Positions 36,215-44,423 of a stretch of DNA of 64,000 nucleotides are shown here, in pieces; the first letter of the stretch is position 1; the number at the start of each line of letters is the position of its first letter. Both the position numbers and the translations under genes were made by a program. Location of the stretch: the NCBI RefSeq assembly GCF_947497275.1, contig NZ_CANMFS010000011.1, forward strand, positions 1 to 64,000. The letters run 5' to 3'. This DNA is from an uncultured Sulfitobacter sp. GTDB taxonomy: Bacteria > Pseudomonadota > Alphaproteobacteria > Rhodobacterales > Rhodobacteraceae. The notes beneath the pieces were generated by a model that was given only the letters and a program-made list of their open reading frames with translations, made no database searches and had not been told where the DNA came from.

Positions 36215-38727
36215 GCCTCCGCCTCGCCGCCACCTTCGCCCGCCGCGAGCTGCGCGGCGGTTTGCGTGGGTTTCGCCTGTTTCTCGCCTGTCTTGCCCTC
36301 GGCGTCGCCGCCATCGCCGCCGTCGGATCGGTGCGCGCGGGCATCGAGGCCGGGCTCGCGAGCGAAGGCGCTTCCCTGCTCGGCGGCGACGGGGAGCTGG
36401 ACCTCACCTATCGCTTCGCCACCGCGCAGGAGCGCGCCTGGATGGAATCGCAGGCGCTCGAAGTGTCTGAAATCGCCGAATTCCGCTCGATGGCGACGGT
36501 GGGCGAAGACCGCGCGCTGACACAGGTGAAGGCCGTCGATGACGCCTATCCGCTGATCGGGTCGGTGGCGCTGAGGCCCGACATGCCGTTGGCGGACGCG
36601 CTGGCCGGGCGCGATGGACTGCCCGGCGCAGTCATGGAACGTGCGCTGATCGCCCGTCTTGGCCTGCAGCCCGGTGACACATTCACACTCGGCACGCAGC
36701 AATTTCGCCTGAGCGCCGAAATCACCCGCGAACCCGACAGCGCCGCCGCCGGTTTCGCGCTCGGCCCGCGTACGATGGTCACGCGCGACAGTCTGGCGGG
36801 GTCGGGGCTGCTTTCTGCGGGAACACTGTTCAACAGCAAATACCGCCTCGATCTGCCCGATACGGCGGTGATCACGCAGGTCGAGGCCGAGGCAAAGGCG
36901 CTCTTTACCGACAGCGGCATGCGTTGGCGCGACGCCCGCAACGGCGCACCGGGTGTCGCGCAATTCGTCGAACGGATGAGCGCGTTTCTGATCCTCGTCG
37001 GGCTATCGGGCCTCGCCGTGGGCGGCGTCGGCGTATCGGCGGCGGTGCGCAGCTATCTGGCGCGCAAGACCGAAGTCATCGCAACCCTGCGCGCGCTGGG
37101 CGCTGACCGGGCAACGATCTTCCAGACCTACTTCATGCAGATCGGTCTGCTGTCGCTGTTGGGCGTGGGCATCGGCGTGATCCTTGGCGGCGGCGTGCCA
37201 TTGTTGTTCGCGCCTTTGCTCGAGGCGCGCCTGCCCGTTCCCGCCGCCTTCGGCATCTTCCCCGCACCACTGTTCGAGGCGGCGATCTATGGCTTGCTCA
37301 CCGCCTTCATCTTCACACTGTGGCCGCTGGCTCGCACCGAGCAGGTGCGCGCCGCGACGCTGTTCCGCGACGCATGGGCCGGCGCTCCGCGCTGGCCGTC
37401 GTGGTATTTCGTTGCGGCAACGGCGCTGGCGCTCGTGCTTCTGGTCGGCCTCGCGGGCTGGTTCAACGGCAGCTGGTCGCTGACGATGTGGACGCTGGGC
37501 GGCATCACCGGTGCGTTGGCGCTGCTGGTCGTCGCTGCGTGGCTCATCCGCATCACGGCGCGTCACATGGCGCGGCTGGCGCGCGGGCGACCCCGCCTGC
37601 GCTGGGCGATGGCGGCGATCGGCGGCACCGGCGAAGGGGCCAGCGCGGTCGTCCTGTCGCTGGGCCTCGGCCTGTCGGTGCTCGCCGCCGTCGGTCAGAT
37701 CGACGGTAACCTGCGCCGTGCGATCTCCGACAACCTGCCCGATGTCGCGCCGTCCTATTTCTTTGTCGATATCCAGCGTGACCAGATGGCAGGCTATTCC
37801 GCGCGGCTCGACAATGACCCGGCGGTGCACAAGGTCGAAAGCGCGCCGATGCTGCGCGGCGTCATAACGCAGATCAACGGCCGCCCGGCGCGCGATGTGG
37901 GCGGCGATCACTGGGTACTGACGGGCGATCGCGGTGTGACCTACGCCGCGCGTCCCGACCCCGATGCCAATATCACCGCCGGCCAATGGTGGTCCGAGGA
38001 TTATACCGGCCCGCCGCTGATCAGCTTTGCCGCCGAAGAGGCCGGTGAAATCGGCCTCAGCCTGGGCGACACCCTTACCATCAACGTGCTGGGCCGCGAC
38101 ATCACCGGCACCATCGCGAGCTTTCAGGAGGTTGATTTTTCGACCGCCGGCATCGGCTTCATCCTCACGATGAACCCCTCCGCACTGTCGGGCGCGCCGC
38201 ATAGCTTCATCTCGACCGTCTATGCCGAACCGGAAGCGGAGGCCGCGATCCTGCGCGATCTGGCGACGTCCTATCCAAACGTCACCGCGATCCGCGTCAA
38301 GGACGCGATCGACCGGGTGGCGGATGTTCTGGAGGGGCTTGCCGCCGCGACCTCCTACGGGGCGGCGGCGACGCTTCTGACCGGGTTTCTGGTGCTGATC
38401 GGGGCCGCCGCCGCAGGCGCGGATGCACGCACCTACGAGGCCGCCGTTCTCAAGACCATGGGCGCATCACGCCGTGCCATCGCCACCAGCTTCATCTTGC
38501 GCGCTGCCCTTCTGGGCCTGGCCGCAGGCGGCGTCGCATTGCTCGTCGGGATCCTCGGCGGCTGGGCCGTAAGCACCCGGGTGATGGAAACCGACTACAG
38601 CATAATCTGGTCATCCGCCCTTATGATCGTGTTCGGCGGAATCGCAGCAACTGTGCTGGCCGGACTGGGGTTTGCCCGCCGCGCGCTCGATGCGCGCCCC
38701 GCCGCCGTCCTGCGCGCCCGCGAATAG
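36211..38727 (+). CDS. ABC transporter permease, YbbP-like FtsX fold
   Basis: This 838-residue permease has about ten membrane helices in the FtsX arrangement: a first helix near residue 17-35, large periplasmic loops, a central cluster (about 250-430) and a second FtsX domain at the C-terminus (about 710-830). ILVGLSGLAVGGVGVSAAVRSYLARK and KTMGASRRAIATSFILRAALLGL are typical FtsX coupling segments. With the ATPase it forms a YbbAP-like machine, which in E. coli works with TesA to release hydrophobic compounds from the membrane. The substrate here is unproven. Confidence 0.92.
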   Translation: MSLRLAATFARRELRGGLRGFRLFLACLALGVAAIAAVGSVRAGIEAGLASEGASLLGGDGELDLTYRFATAQERAWMESQALEVSEIAEFRSMATVGEDRALTQVKAVDDAYPLIGSVALRPDMPLADALAGRDGLPGAVMERALIARLGLQPGDTFTLGTQQFRLSAEITREPDSAAAGFALGPRTMVTRDSLAGSGLLSAGTLFNSKYRLDLPDTAVITQVEAEAKALFTDSGMRWRDARNGAPGVAQFVERMSAFLILVGLSGLAVGGVGVSAAVRSYLARKTEVIATLRALGADRATIFQTYFMQIGLLSLLGVGIGVILGGGVPLLFAPLLEARLPVPAAFGIFPAPLFEAAIYGLLTAFIFTLWPLARTEQVRAATLFRDAWAGAPRWPSWYFVAATALALVLLVGLAGWFNGSWSLTMWTLGGITGALALLVVAAWLIRITARHMARLARGRPRLRWAMAAIGGTGEGASAVVLSLGLGLSVLAAVGQIDGNLRRAISDNLPDVAPSYFFVDIQRDQMAGYSARLDNDPAVHKVESAPMLRGVITQINGRPARDVGGDHWVLTGDRGVTYAARPDPDANITAGQWWSEDYTGPPLISFAAEEAGEIGLSLGDTLTINVLGRDITGTIASFQEVDFSTAGIGFILTMNPSALSGAPHSFISTVYAEPEAEAAILRDLATSYPNVTAIRVKDAIDRVADVLEGLAAATSYGAAATLLTGFLVLIGAAAAGADARTYEAAVLKTMGASRRAIATSFILRAALLGLAAGGVALLVGILGGWAVSTRVMETDYSIIWSSALMIVFGGIAATVLAGLGFARRALDARPAAVLRARE

Positions 38728-38802
38728 CCCGGCCGCCTGCCCCACCCCCCTTGCCTCGCCGCGCGCGAGGCGTCACACCTTTGGCCAGTAAGGAGAGCTT
38801 TC

Positions 38803-39708
38803 ATGTCCGACCAAGAGCAAGCGCCACCGTCCAACCTTCCCGCCCCGCTGCCCCCCGCCCTCAGCGCGGCACAGCGTGCAGGCGTCGTCAACGTCGTGCG
38901 CCGCGCCGCCCGTGCCGAGATCATGCCGCGCTTCCGGCAGCTTTCCTCCAGCGACATCCGCACGAAATCCCATGCGGACGATCTGGTCACGGATGCCGAC
39001 ACGATGGCCGAAGCCATGATCGCCCGCGCCTTGCAAATCGCCTTTCCCGACGCGATCGTGATCGGCGAAGAGGCCGCCGCCGCCGATCCCGGCCTGCTCG
39101 AAGGTATGGAAAAAGCCCAGCTCGCCTTTCTGGTAGACCCCGTCGACGGCACCTGGAACTTCGCGCACGGTATCGCGCTGTTCGGCGTGATCGTGTCGGC
39201 CACGCGGTACGGCAAGCCAGTGTTCGGGATGATCTACGACCCTGTCGCGGATGACTGGGCCATCGCCGAAGAGGACGGCGTGGCAGAGCTTGCCCGCCCC
39301 TTCGGCGCCACCCGCGCGCTCAGGGTTGCGATGGGCAAACCGCTCGAAGAGCTGTCCGGCAATATCCCGCTGCACATGTTCGCCAAGGACATGCAGCACC
39401 AGCTTGCCGCCAGCTTTCCTTCGTTCAAACGGGTAACGAACATGCGCTGCTCGGCACATGAGTACCGGCTGCTGGCACAGGGCCACATGGATTTCCTGCT
39501 CACCGCGTCGATGCATCCGTGGGATCACGCCGCCGGTGCGCTGGTGGCCGCGCGCGCCGGTGCGCACGTCGAAATGCTCGACGGAGGGCCCTATACCGCC
39601 AACCGGCAGACCGGGCACCTGCTTGTGGCGCCCGACAAGACGACGTGGAATCGCCTGAAAAAAGTGTTCAACTTCCTGATCGCAGAACCCGACACGCAGG
39701 AAGCGTAG
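38803..39708 (+). CDS. Inositol-monophosphatase family protein
   Basis: This 301-residue Mg2+/Li+-sensitive phosphatase has metal-site motifs VTDADTMAEAMI, GEEAAAADP, DPVDGTWNFAHG and the C-terminal WDHAAGALVAARAG. The fold covers inositol monophosphatase, 3'-phosphoadenosine phosphatase (CysQ) and histidinol-phosphatase, and cannot be separated by eye. An AAGGAGAG ribosome binding site lies before the ATG. Its stop TAG is inside a short pentanucleotide repeat, so the C-terminus could vary between strains. Confidence 0.88.
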   Translation: MSDQEQAPPSNLPAPLPPALSAAQRAGVVNVVRRAARAEIMPRFRQLSSSDIRTKSHADDLVTDADTMAEAMIARALQIAFPDAIVIGEEAAAADPGLLEGMEKAQLAFLVDPVDGTWNFAHGIALFGVIVSATRYGKPVFGMIYDPVADDWAIAEEDGVAELARPFGATRALRVAMGKPLEELSGNIPLHMFAKDMQHQLAASFPSFKRVTNMRCSAHEYRLLAQGHMDFLLTASMHPWDHAAGALVAARAGAHVEMLDGGPYTANRQTGHLLVAPDKTTWNRLKKVFNFLIAEPDTQEA

Positions 39709-39725
39709 CGTAGCGTAGCGCAGCG
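39702..39725 (+). repeat. Pentanucleotide tandem repeat over a stop codon
   Basis: About four to five copies of AGCGT/AGCGC run across the stop codon (39706-39708) of the phosphatase gene. A change in copy number would shift or remove the stop and alter the C-terminus. Confidence 0.6.
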
Positions 39726-39733
39726 AAGCCCGC

Positions 39734-40096
39734 CTAGCGGATGTATTTCTGATAGGCGGCTTCGGTCATCAATTCATCGTATGCATCGGGGTCGTCCAAC
39801 GTCATCCGGAACAGCCAGCCGTCGCCCATCGGATCGTCCGAGATCACTTCGGGGTTCTCGACCAGCCGCGTGTTCACCTCCGTTACCTCACCGTCGAGGG
39901 GGGCGAGCACGTCAAGCGTATCCTCCCCCTCGATCACCACTGCGGGATCATCGGCAACCAGAACATCACCCTCTTCGGGCAGTTCGACAAATTTCGCCTC
40001 GCCCAGTTCGTCGATCGCATAGGTGCTCAGACCGATGATCACATCATCCTCGCCGTCTTCCTTGCGCAGCCACAGGTGCTCTTCGGTGAATCTCAT
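39734..40096 (-). CDS. GcvH-like protein lacking the lipoyl lysine
   Basis: This 120-residue protein clearly has the glycine-cleavage H-protein fold (TEEHLWLRKEDGEDDVIIGLS..., FVELPEEGD, LAPLDGEVTEVN, NPEVISDDPMGDGWLF, AAYQKYI). The lipoyl-accepting stretch, ESVKAASD in ordinary GcvH, reads EGEDTLD here (residues 56-62): the lysine is gone and one residue is deleted. DNA in this stretch is cleanly in frame. No gcvT or gcvP lies nearby. It is therefore unlikely to work as a glycine-cleavage shuttle and may be a paralogue with another binding role. A local sequencing error would need more than one change to explain it. Confidence 0.85.
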   Translation of the reverse strand: MRFTEEHLWLRKEDGEDDVIIGLSTYAIDELGEAKFVELPEEGDVLVADDPAVVIEGEDTLDVLAPLDGEVTEVNTRLVENPEVISDDPMGDGWLFRMTLDDPDAYDELMTEAAYQKYIR

Positions 40097-40225
40097 CTAC
40101 GCTTCCTTTCGCATCTTCGCTTTTCTGCCAAACACACCGGCGTTTGACAATCCGCCGATTGACCGGTTGTGCCGCTTTCGCACCGATGGTTAGGTAGCGC
40201 GGAATTTCGATACGAAAGGCCCCTG

Positions 40226-40786
40226 ATGCATCCCTTTTTCTTTGGCTACGGCAGCCTCGTGAACCGCGATACCCACGGCTATACCAACGCCGCGCGCGCG
40301 CAGCTCAAGGGCTGGCGCCGCGCCTGGGTGCGCACACCGGTGCGCGAACTGGCGTTCCTCAGCGTGGTGCCCGATGAGGACAGCGTGATCGACGGGTTGA
40401 TCGCGCAAGTGCCCAACGCCGACTGGATCGCGCTCGACACCCGCGAAACCGGCTACGCCCGCCTGCCGTCCGACCGCGCCGTGCACCATGATCTCGATCC
40501 CGCCACGCAGATTTCTCACTACTCCGTGCCGCAAGAGACATGGGTCGCGGACGGCGATCACCGGATTCTGCTCAGCTATCTCGACGTGGTGGTGCAAGGC
40601 TATCTGCGCGAATACGGCGCGCAAGGCGTCGCACAGTTCTTCGACACCACCGACGGCTGGGACACCCCCATCCTGAACGACCGCACCGCCCCCCGCTATC
40701 CCCGCGCACTGACCCTCAGCGCACAGGAAACCGCGCTGGTGGACCAGCATCTCGCCCTGCGCTCGGCCACCGTCCTCCCGGCATGA
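40226..40786 (+). CDS. Gamma-glutamylcyclotransferase-like protein
   Basis: This 186-residue protein begins with the AIG2/gamma-glutamylcyclotransferase motif HPFFFGYGSLVN, where the YGSL loop binds the gamma-glutamyl group. The expected catalytic Glu region is less clear: DTRETGYARLP includes a candidate. A C-terminal part of ~80 residues (YLDVVVQGYLREYG...) is longer than in small GGCT proteins. It may act on glutathione-derived or other gamma-glutamyl amines. ATG 40226 is chosen over the open frame from 40169. It is divergent from the GcvH-like gene. Confidence 0.75.
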   Translation: MHPFFFGYGSLVNRDTHGYTNAARAQLKGWRRAWVRTPVRELAFLSVVPDEDSVIDGLIAQVPNADWIALDTRETGYARLPSDRAVHHDLDPATQISHYSVPQETWVADGDHRILLSYLDVVVQGYLREYGAQGVAQFFDTTDGWDTPILNDRTAPRYPRALTLSAQETALVDQHLALRSATVLPA

Positions 40787-40917
40787 AAAAGCGCGCGCAG
40801 GAGCCAGCCATTTACAGTAAACGGTGCGGCGAACGGCAACCTAAATCCCAAAGTAACTGATGCTACATCTTGCAAGAAGGTGCTATCACGCTGTTCAAAT
40901 TTAGGAGAAGTGCGCCT

Positions 40918-41688
40918 GTGCCGTTATGCACCCAAATGTCATACGTAATTTGCACGTCTCCTCGCAGCGGAAGCACAATGCTATGCAAGCTTTTGTCCGC
41001 AACAGGAATTGCTGGAAATCCGGCGTCACACTTTCACGAGCCGTCAATTGATGCGTGGTTCGGATACTACGACCTGAACAAGCATAGCTTTGCGTCAGAA
41101 CAAGCCGCGCTCAATGCAATCTTTGCAGCCGCTTTTAGGGTCGGGCAAGGCGGAACCGGAATCTTCGGTTTACGACTTCAACGAGACAGCTTTCAGTTCT
41201 TTGCGGATCAAATTAAGCTTTTACATCCATGCAAGGCGACTGACCGAGAACGAATGGAGGCAGTTTTTGGCAATACTCAGTTCATCTATTTGAAGCGGGA
41301 AAGCCACTTAGACCAAGCGATATCGCGCCTCCGTGCAGAGCAGACTGGTCTGTGGCACCGGAATGCTGACGGCACTGACTTGGAACGAAAAGAACCCACT
41401 TACGAAGCGGGATATGACTACGGTAAGATACAAGCCTTTGCGCAACAGGCCGTCGAGCAGAATGAAGAATGGGTGCAGTGGTTTGCTAAACAGTCAATTG
41501 CGCCAATTACGATCACTTACGAAGAGCTCTCCCGGAGGCCACAGGCGTTTTTGTCAGTTATTTTGACAAGCCTTGGTTTAGACGCATCGATTGCTGAAAA
41601 TGTCCCTTTGAAGACGGCAAAACTTGCGGATGAAACGAACCTAGCATGGCGCACTCGTTTTGTAGCAGAGACAAAAGCGGGGCTCTAA
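40918..41688 (+). CDS. Stf0-type sulfotransferase, probably acquired
   Basis: This protein of about 256 residues resembles the Stf0/trehalose 2-sulfotransferase family, which moves sulfate from PAPS to a carbohydrate hydroxyl. The 5'-phosphosulfate loop CTSPRSGSTMLCKLL is near the N-terminus. FIYLKRESHLDQAISRLRAEQ is the 3'-phosphate-binding region, and the FHEPSIDAWF stretch is family-typical. A GTG at 40918 with AGGAG ten bases upstream is chosen; ATG 40936 is the alternative. The gene and its flanks are clearly AT-richer (about half GC by eye) than neighbours and use different codons, a sign of recent transfer. The acceptor is unknown. Confidence 0.82.
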   Translation: MPLCTQMSYVICTSPRSGSTMLCKLLSATGIAGNPASHFHEPSIDAWFGYYDLNKHSFASEQAALNAIFAAAFRVGQGGTGIFGLRLQRDSFQFFADQIKLLHPCKATDRERMEAVFGNTQFIYLKRESHLDQAISRLRAEQTGLWHRNADGTDLERKEPTYEAGYDYGKIQAFAQQAVEQNEEWVQWFAKQSIAPITITYEELSRRPQAFLSVILTSLGLDASIAENVPLKTAKLADETNLAWRTRFVAETKAGL

Positions 41689-41874
41689 AGTTACTCTAAT
41701 AGCGGACTTTCGATCATCTCATCGACAAAGAAATGGTGCTTTGTCCGCACAGCGAACTCGGACGAAAGCGCAGAAACAGTCCGGCAAATATCACGCAGAT
41801 ATCTTCGGGACGTCTCTGGTTCTGAGGCCCTGCGCCTCCATAAGCCGACCATGCGATCCGGTGCACGGAACAGC

Positions 41875-41910
41875 AAAAAGGGCCAGACGCACCCCGCGCC
41901 CGGCCCTTTT
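41875..41910 (-). terminator. Terminator behind gltX
   Basis: An AAAAGGGCC / GGCCCTTTT stem with a 17-base loop lies 24 bases past the gltX stop. On the minus strand it is followed by a T run, and it can also serve the plus-strand sulfotransferase transcript. Confidence 0.75.
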
Positions 41911-41933
41911 GATCCAACCGCTTCGCAACAGCC

Positions 41934-43268
41934 TTATCGGCGTGCTTTGACGACCTGCAGCAATGGCATGAGCGTGGCCATCTCCGGCCCGTGCGCCTGT
42001 CCGGTCAGTGCCTTGCGCAGCGGCATGAACAGGCTCTTGCCCTTGCGCCCGGTCTGTTCCTTCACCTGCGCCGTCCACGTGCTCCACGTTTCATCGGTGA
42101 ATGCGCCTTCCGGCAGCAGCGCCATCGCCTGGGCGATGAACTCGCGGTCCTCGTCATCGATCACCGGCTCGGCGCCCTGCGTGAACATCTTCCACCAGCC
42201 CTCCAGATCGTGCAGCGTGGTAATGTTTTCGCGCGTCACGCTCCAGAACCGCGCGGCCTGATCGTCCGGCACGCCCAGCGCGCGGATATCTTCGGCCACG
42301 TCTTCCAGATCGAGGGTCTGCAGGTAATGCGCCGTCAGCGGCTTGAGATCCTCGGCGTCGAATTTCGTCGGCGCGGAGCCAAAGCGCGAGATGTCGAAGC
42401 CGTCGATCAGCGTCTGCATGTCGGTGCGCAACTCGACCGGATCGCTCGATCCCAGACGCGACATCAGGCTCAACAACGCCTGCGGGGCGATGCCCGCCTC
42501 GCGCAGATCCTTCAGCGCCAGCGTACCAAGGCGTTTCGACAACGCCTCGCCCTGCGGACCGGTCAGCAACGAGTGATGCGCGAACTGCGGCACGGTGCCG
42601 CCCAGCGCCTGCATGATCTGGATCTGGGTGCCGGTGTTGGTGACGTGATCGGATCCGCGCACCACATGGGTCACACCCATCTCCGTGTCATCCACCACGC
42701 TCGCCAGCGTATACAGGATCTGGCCGTCGCCCCGGATCAGCACCGGATCCGACACCGACGCCCCGTCAATGGACACATCGCCCAGAATACCGTCGTCCCA
42801 CACGATGCGCTCCTGCAACAGCTTGAACCGCCACACGCCCGGCCCCCGCTCGGCGCGCAGGGCATCGCGCTCCGCCGCATCCAGCTTCAGCGCGGCGCGG
42901 TCATAAACCGGCGGCTTGCCCATGTTGAGCTGCTTCTTGCGCTTGAGGTCCAGTTCGGTCGGCGTCTCGAATGCCTCGTAAAACCGGTCCATCTCGCGCA
43001 GCTTCTGCGCCGCTTCCTCGTATTTCTCCAGCCGCAGCGATTGACGCTCTACCCGATCCCAGTGCAGGCCCAGCCAGTCGAGATCGCGCTTGATCCCGTC
43101 GACGTACTCTTCCTTCGACCGGTTCGGGTCCGTGTCGTCGATGCGCAGGATAAACGTGCCGCCCGCCTTGCGCGCAATCAGGTAGTTCATCAGCGCCGTC
43201 CGCAGGTTGCCCACATGGATCCAACCGGTCGGAGAGGGCGCGAAACGTGTAATGGTGTTGTCGGACAT
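41934..43268 (-). CDS. gltX: Glutamyl-tRNA synthetase
   Basis: This 444-residue class I synthetase charges tRNA with glutamate. The HIGH-type motif reads PSPTGWIHVGNLR (about residues 10-22) and the KMSKS-type loop is GEALSKRLGTL (about 238). A helical anticodon-binding domain follows. Many alphaproteobacteria carry two GltX proteins, and some copies are specialised (for example non-discriminating toward tRNA-Gln). I cannot say which this is. It is divergent from the exported metallo-hydrolase. Confidence 0.95.
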   Translation of the reverse strand: MSDNTITRFAPSPTGWIHVGNLRTALMNYLIARKAGGTFILRIDDTDPNRSKEEYVDGIKRDLDWLGLHWDRVERQSLRLEKYEEAAQKLREMDRFYEAFETPTELDLKRKKQLNMGKPPVYDRAALKLDAAERDALRAERGPGVWRFKLLQERIVWDDGILGDVSIDGASVSDPVLIRGDGQILYTLASVVDDTEMGVTHVVRGSDHVTNTGTQIQIMQALGGTVPQFAHHSLLTGPQGEALSKRLGTLALKDLREAGIAPQALLSLMSRLGSSDPVELRTDMQTLIDGFDISRFGSAPTKFDAEDLKPLTAHYLQTLDLEDVAEDIRALGVPDDQAARFWSVTRENITTLHDLEGWWKMFTQGAEPVIDDEDREFIAQAMALLPEGAFTDETWSTWTAQVKEQTGRKGKSLFMPLRKALTGQAHGPEMATLMPLLQVVKARR

Positions 43269-43430
43269 ATGTGACTCCTGTTAGCGCGCTGAGTGTCATA
43301 GCATCGCGCGATTGTCCAGTTATGGCGCACCCTCACGCCCGCTCGCAAGAATTTGACGGACGTTCCGACAGGATTTTCGCTGCGTGCGGTCTATCTGTTT
43401 TCCACGTCCAACGTATGAGAGGAAAAACCC

Positions 43431-44357
43431 ATGAGAAAAAGCCCCCTGATCAGCCGCCGCACGGCCTTGTCCGGTGCCGCCGCGCTGCCTTTCGCCGCCA
43501 CCGCTGCGGGAACCGCCCGCGCGTCCGCCCCACTTAGCGGCTTCAGCGTTGCGCCCTACCAGCGCGTCAAACTGGGCCAGTTCGATGTGACCACCATTCT
43601 TGCCGGCACCCGCACCGTCGAGAACCCGCACAGCATTTTTGGCCAGAACGTCGATGACGAGACATTTGCCGAAGCCTCCGCTGCCGCCAATCTGCCCACC
43701 GACGCTGCGCAATTCTTCTTTACCCCCACGGTGGTGAACACCGGCGCAGAGCTTATCCTGTTCGACACCGGGCTGAACGGGGCGGCGACCACCGCAGCAC
43801 TTGAGGCGGCGGGATACGCGGCCGGGATGATCGACGTGGTGGTCCTGACCCACATGCACGGCGACCACATCGGCGGGCTCAGCACCGACGGCACCGTCAC
43901 CTTCCCCAACGCGCGCTACGTCACCGGCAGCACCGAATTCGATGCGTGGTCCCAGACCGGCGACGAAGGGTTCAATACCAAGGTCAAGCCGTTGGCCGAG
44001 CAGATGGAAATGCTGAAGGACGGCGGCAGCGTCGCCTCCGGGATCACCGCGATGGCGGCTTTCGGTCACACGCCCGGCCACATGGCCTATATGATCGAAT
44101 CCGATGGCAAGCAGCTGGTGCTGGGCGCGGATTTCGCCAACCACTATGTCTGGTCGCTGGCCCATCCCGATTGGGAAGTACAGTTCGACATGGACAAGGC
44201 CACCGCCGCCGCGACCCGCCGCCGGATGCTCGACATGCTCAGCGCCGACAAGATACCGTTCGTCGGCTACCACATGCCGTGGCCTGCGTTCGGCTATGTC
44301 GAAACGGACGGCAGCGGTTATTCCTACATGCCGCACACCTACCAGCTTTTGCTGTAA
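43431..44357 (+). CDS. Tat-exported metallo-beta-lactamase-fold hydrolase
   Basis: This 308-residue protein has a twin-arginine signal (PLISRRTALSGAAALPFAA) and an MBL domain with the zinc motif THMHGDHIGG (about residues 140-149), a later His in FGHTPGHMAY, the bridging Asp in LGADFANH and a final His in GYHMPWP. The substrate is unknown; such periplasmic MBL proteins include lactonases and thiol- or ester-hydrolases. The gene is monocistronic. Confidence 0.9.
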   Translation: MRKSPLISRRTALSGAAALPFAATAAGTARASAPLSGFSVAPYQRVKLGQFDVTTILAGTRTVENPHSIFGQNVDDETFAEASAAANLPTDAAQFFFTPTVVNTGAELILFDTGLNGAATTAALEAAGYAAGMIDVVVLTHMHGDHIGGLSTDGTVTFPNARYVTGSTEFDAWSQTGDEGFNTKVKPLAEQMEMLKDGGSVASGITAMAAFGHTPGHMAYMIESDGKQLVLGADFANHYVWSLAHPDWEVQFDMDKATAAATRRRMLDMLSADKIPFVGYHMPWPAFGYVETDGSGYSYMPHTYQLLL

Positions 44358-44423
44358 CCCGGCGCGGGGCGGCCCAAAGCTGCCCCGCCCGACCTGAACG
44401 CAGCGGCAGCGAGCACGCGCATA

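Noticed and set aside
41691..41876. A 61-codon minus-strand frame between the sulfotransferase and gltX
   Set aside because: No similarity, no ribosome binding site, and it lies in an AT-rich flank; its basic composition looks like a chance frame.
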